NCBI GenBank assembly: GCA_022360535.1
Contig: JAKSCP010000082.1
Coordinates: 1 to 15,114, forward strand
Reading direction: 5' to 3'
Origin: Pseudomonadales bacterium
GTDB lineage: Bacteria > Pseudomonadota > Gammaproteobacteria > Pseudomonadales > Pseudohongiellaceae
Length of the DNA: 15,114 nucleotides
Position numbers and translations under genes: made by a program
Part shown: positions 14,337-15,114 of the stretch, in pieces
How the letters are laid out: each line of letters starts with the position of its first letter
Numbering within the stretch: position 1 is the first letter of the stretch
The notes under the pieces: generated by a model
The model's database searches: none
What the model was told of the DNA's origin: nothing
The model's input: the letters and a program-made list of their open reading frames with translations, nothing else

Positions 14337-15007
14337 TGGCTACGCTATTCCAAAAAGTCTTTCTTCCTTATATAGGAACTGTTGCAGGTTCTGCAGTTAG
14401 TACCCTACAAATTCCATTCTCCCTGGCTATTTTGAGTCTGGCCCTGGCGAGCTGCTCCGTCATTGCGCCGCCGGCAGTAGAAAACAGTGAGTGGTCTGCA
14501 CTGAGTAACGACCTGCGGGACCTGGAAATGTGGCAGCTAAGGGGGCGGGTCAACGTGCGCTATGACAATGAGTCCTATACACCGCGCATAATCTGGCGAC
14601 AGGAAAATCTAAACTACAACATTCGGCTGTGGGGTACTTTTAACGCGGGCAATACCACCATTGAAGGTCGCCCGGGTTTCGTTACCCTTGAGCAAGACGA
14701 TACGGTGCTTACGGCAAACAGTCCTGAAGATCTCATACTGCAGCAGCTCGGCTATGAACTGCCGGTGTCTTATCTGGAATATTGGATACGTGGCCTGCCT
14801 GCTCCCGACTCCCAGGCCGATCTCGCATTCAATGAATTAAATCAACTGTCACAGTTAAACCAGGACGGATGGACTGTGGAGTATCCGGACCCACGTCAGT
14901 ATGGCGACATCTCACTGCCACGGCGGGTGGATGTGAGCCGCCCTCTGGACGACGTCAGGCTCCGATTTGTGGGTTTGAACTGGACCCTGGAATTCGACGA
15001 CGACTGA
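14336..15007 (+). CDS. lolB: Outer-membrane lipoprotein insertion receptor LolB
   Basis: LolB accepts lipoproteins from periplasmic LolA and inserts them into the outer membrane; it is itself a lipoprotein. The 223-residue product has a long signal peptide with lipobox LASC and lipidated Cys40, then a mature part of 184 residues, close to E. coli LolB. The fold is indicated by the start WQLRGRVNVRY (beta-barrel strand 1), IIWRQENLNYNIRLWG, TTIEGRPGFVTLEQDD, and SYLEYWIRGLPAP, which matches the family W-I-x-G-x-P segment. The loop that in E. coli carries the protruding leucine used for insertion reads GTFNAGNT here, probably with Phe in its place; this alignment is by eye. The ATG overlaps the upstream stop in TAATG, so translation should be coupled. 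Confidence 0.95.
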   Translation: MATLFQKVFLPYIGTVAGSAVSTLQIPFSLAILSLALASCSVIAPPAVENSEWSALSNDLRDLEMWQLRGRVNVRYDNESYTPRIIWRQENLNYNIRLWGTFNAGNTTIEGRPGFVTLEQDDTVLTANSPEDLILQQLGYELPVSYLEYWIRGLPAPDSQADLAFNELNQLSQLNQDGWTVEYPDPRQYGDISLPRRVDVSRPLDDVRLRFVGLNWTLEFDDD

Positions 15008-15114
15008 TGTCCGCCACCAGCACGCGCTACTTAGCACCAGCGAAACTCAATCTCTTCCTGCATATCACTGGTCGCCGATCCGATGGATATCACGATCTAC
15101 AGACGCTGTTTCAG
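15007..15114 (+). CDS. ispE: 4-diphosphocytidyl-2-C-methyl-D-erythritol kinase, 5' part only
   Basis: Thirty-six codons are present before the right edge. The translation contains YLAPAKLNLFLHITGRRSDG, then YHDLQTLFQ, the N-terminal signature of IspE: PAKLN at 11-15 and the RxDGYH motif at 24-29 that binds the CDP-methylerythritol substrate. IspE phosphorylates the 2-hydroxyl of CDP-ME with ATP in the MEP pathway to isoprenoids and is a GHMP-family kinase; the ATP-binding glycine loop lies beyond the window. The ATG overlaps the lolB stop in TGATG. The lolB-ispE order is the same in Pseudomonas and E. coli, usually followed by prs. Confidence 0.96.
   Translation, partial: MSATSTRYLAPAKLNLFLHITGRRSDGYHDLQTLFQ

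Noticed and set aside
1..15114. Mobile elements, CRISPR arrays, tRNA or rRNA genes, defence or toxin-antitoxin systems
   Set aside because: Both strands were read and no transposase, terminal repeats, spaced direct repeats, RNA-gene signature or accessory gene cluster was found; the window is core housekeeping sequence.

Overview
The window is an ordinary, densely packed core-genome stretch of a gammaproteobacterium. Protein families and gene order resemble Pseudomonas and related marine lineages; base composition is moderate. I see no mobile element, CRISPR array, tRNA, rRNA, toxin-antitoxin pair or defence island, and no undescribed multi-gene system. The most useful observations are at the level of starts, stops and gene junctions.

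Layout. (1) Bases 1-2756, minus strand: mreB, mreC, mreD and the first 58 codons of a Maf-family pyrophosphatase, i.e. the cell-shape operon in its usual order. (2) 2757-3143: a divergent intergenic region whose best -10 hexamers for both directions share the same bases. (3) 3144-6706, plus strand: gatC, gatA, gatB (amidotransferase completing Asn-tRNA and/or Gln-tRNA) and a small gene resembling the PA4642 family. (4) 6703-7965, minus strand: an RhlB-like DEAD-box RNA helicase, tail-to-tail with the small gene so that both stop codons lie in one CTAG. (5) 8147-12273, minus strand: hemA, prfA, prmC and moeB, covering the first committed haem step, release factor 1, the methyltransferase that modifies release factors, and a MoeB/ThiF-type adenylyltransferase. 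(6) 12274-12569: divergent promoter region. (7) 12570-15114, plus strand: a TPR outer-membrane-type lipoprotein, lolB and the first 36 codons of ispE, joined by one-base stop/start overlaps.

How the genes relate. The mre genes organise peptidoglycan elongation. gatCAB, prfA, prmC and the helicase serve translation and RNA metabolism. hemA and ispE open or carry the haem and isoprenoid pathways. LolB anchors lipoproteins in the outer membrane, and the TPR protein next to it is itself a predicted lipoprotein.

Points worth a look: mreC has no ATG, GTG or TTG that would preserve its membrane anchor, and an ATC with a well-placed ribosome-binding site is the best candidate start; prfA and prmC are in the same frame, separated by UGA-UCA before a UUG start; a six-codon ORF precedes and overlaps the prfA start; HemA carries about 22 extra residues after its catalytic region; and two blocks that I recall as far apart in Pseudomonas aeruginosa are joined here around rhlB.
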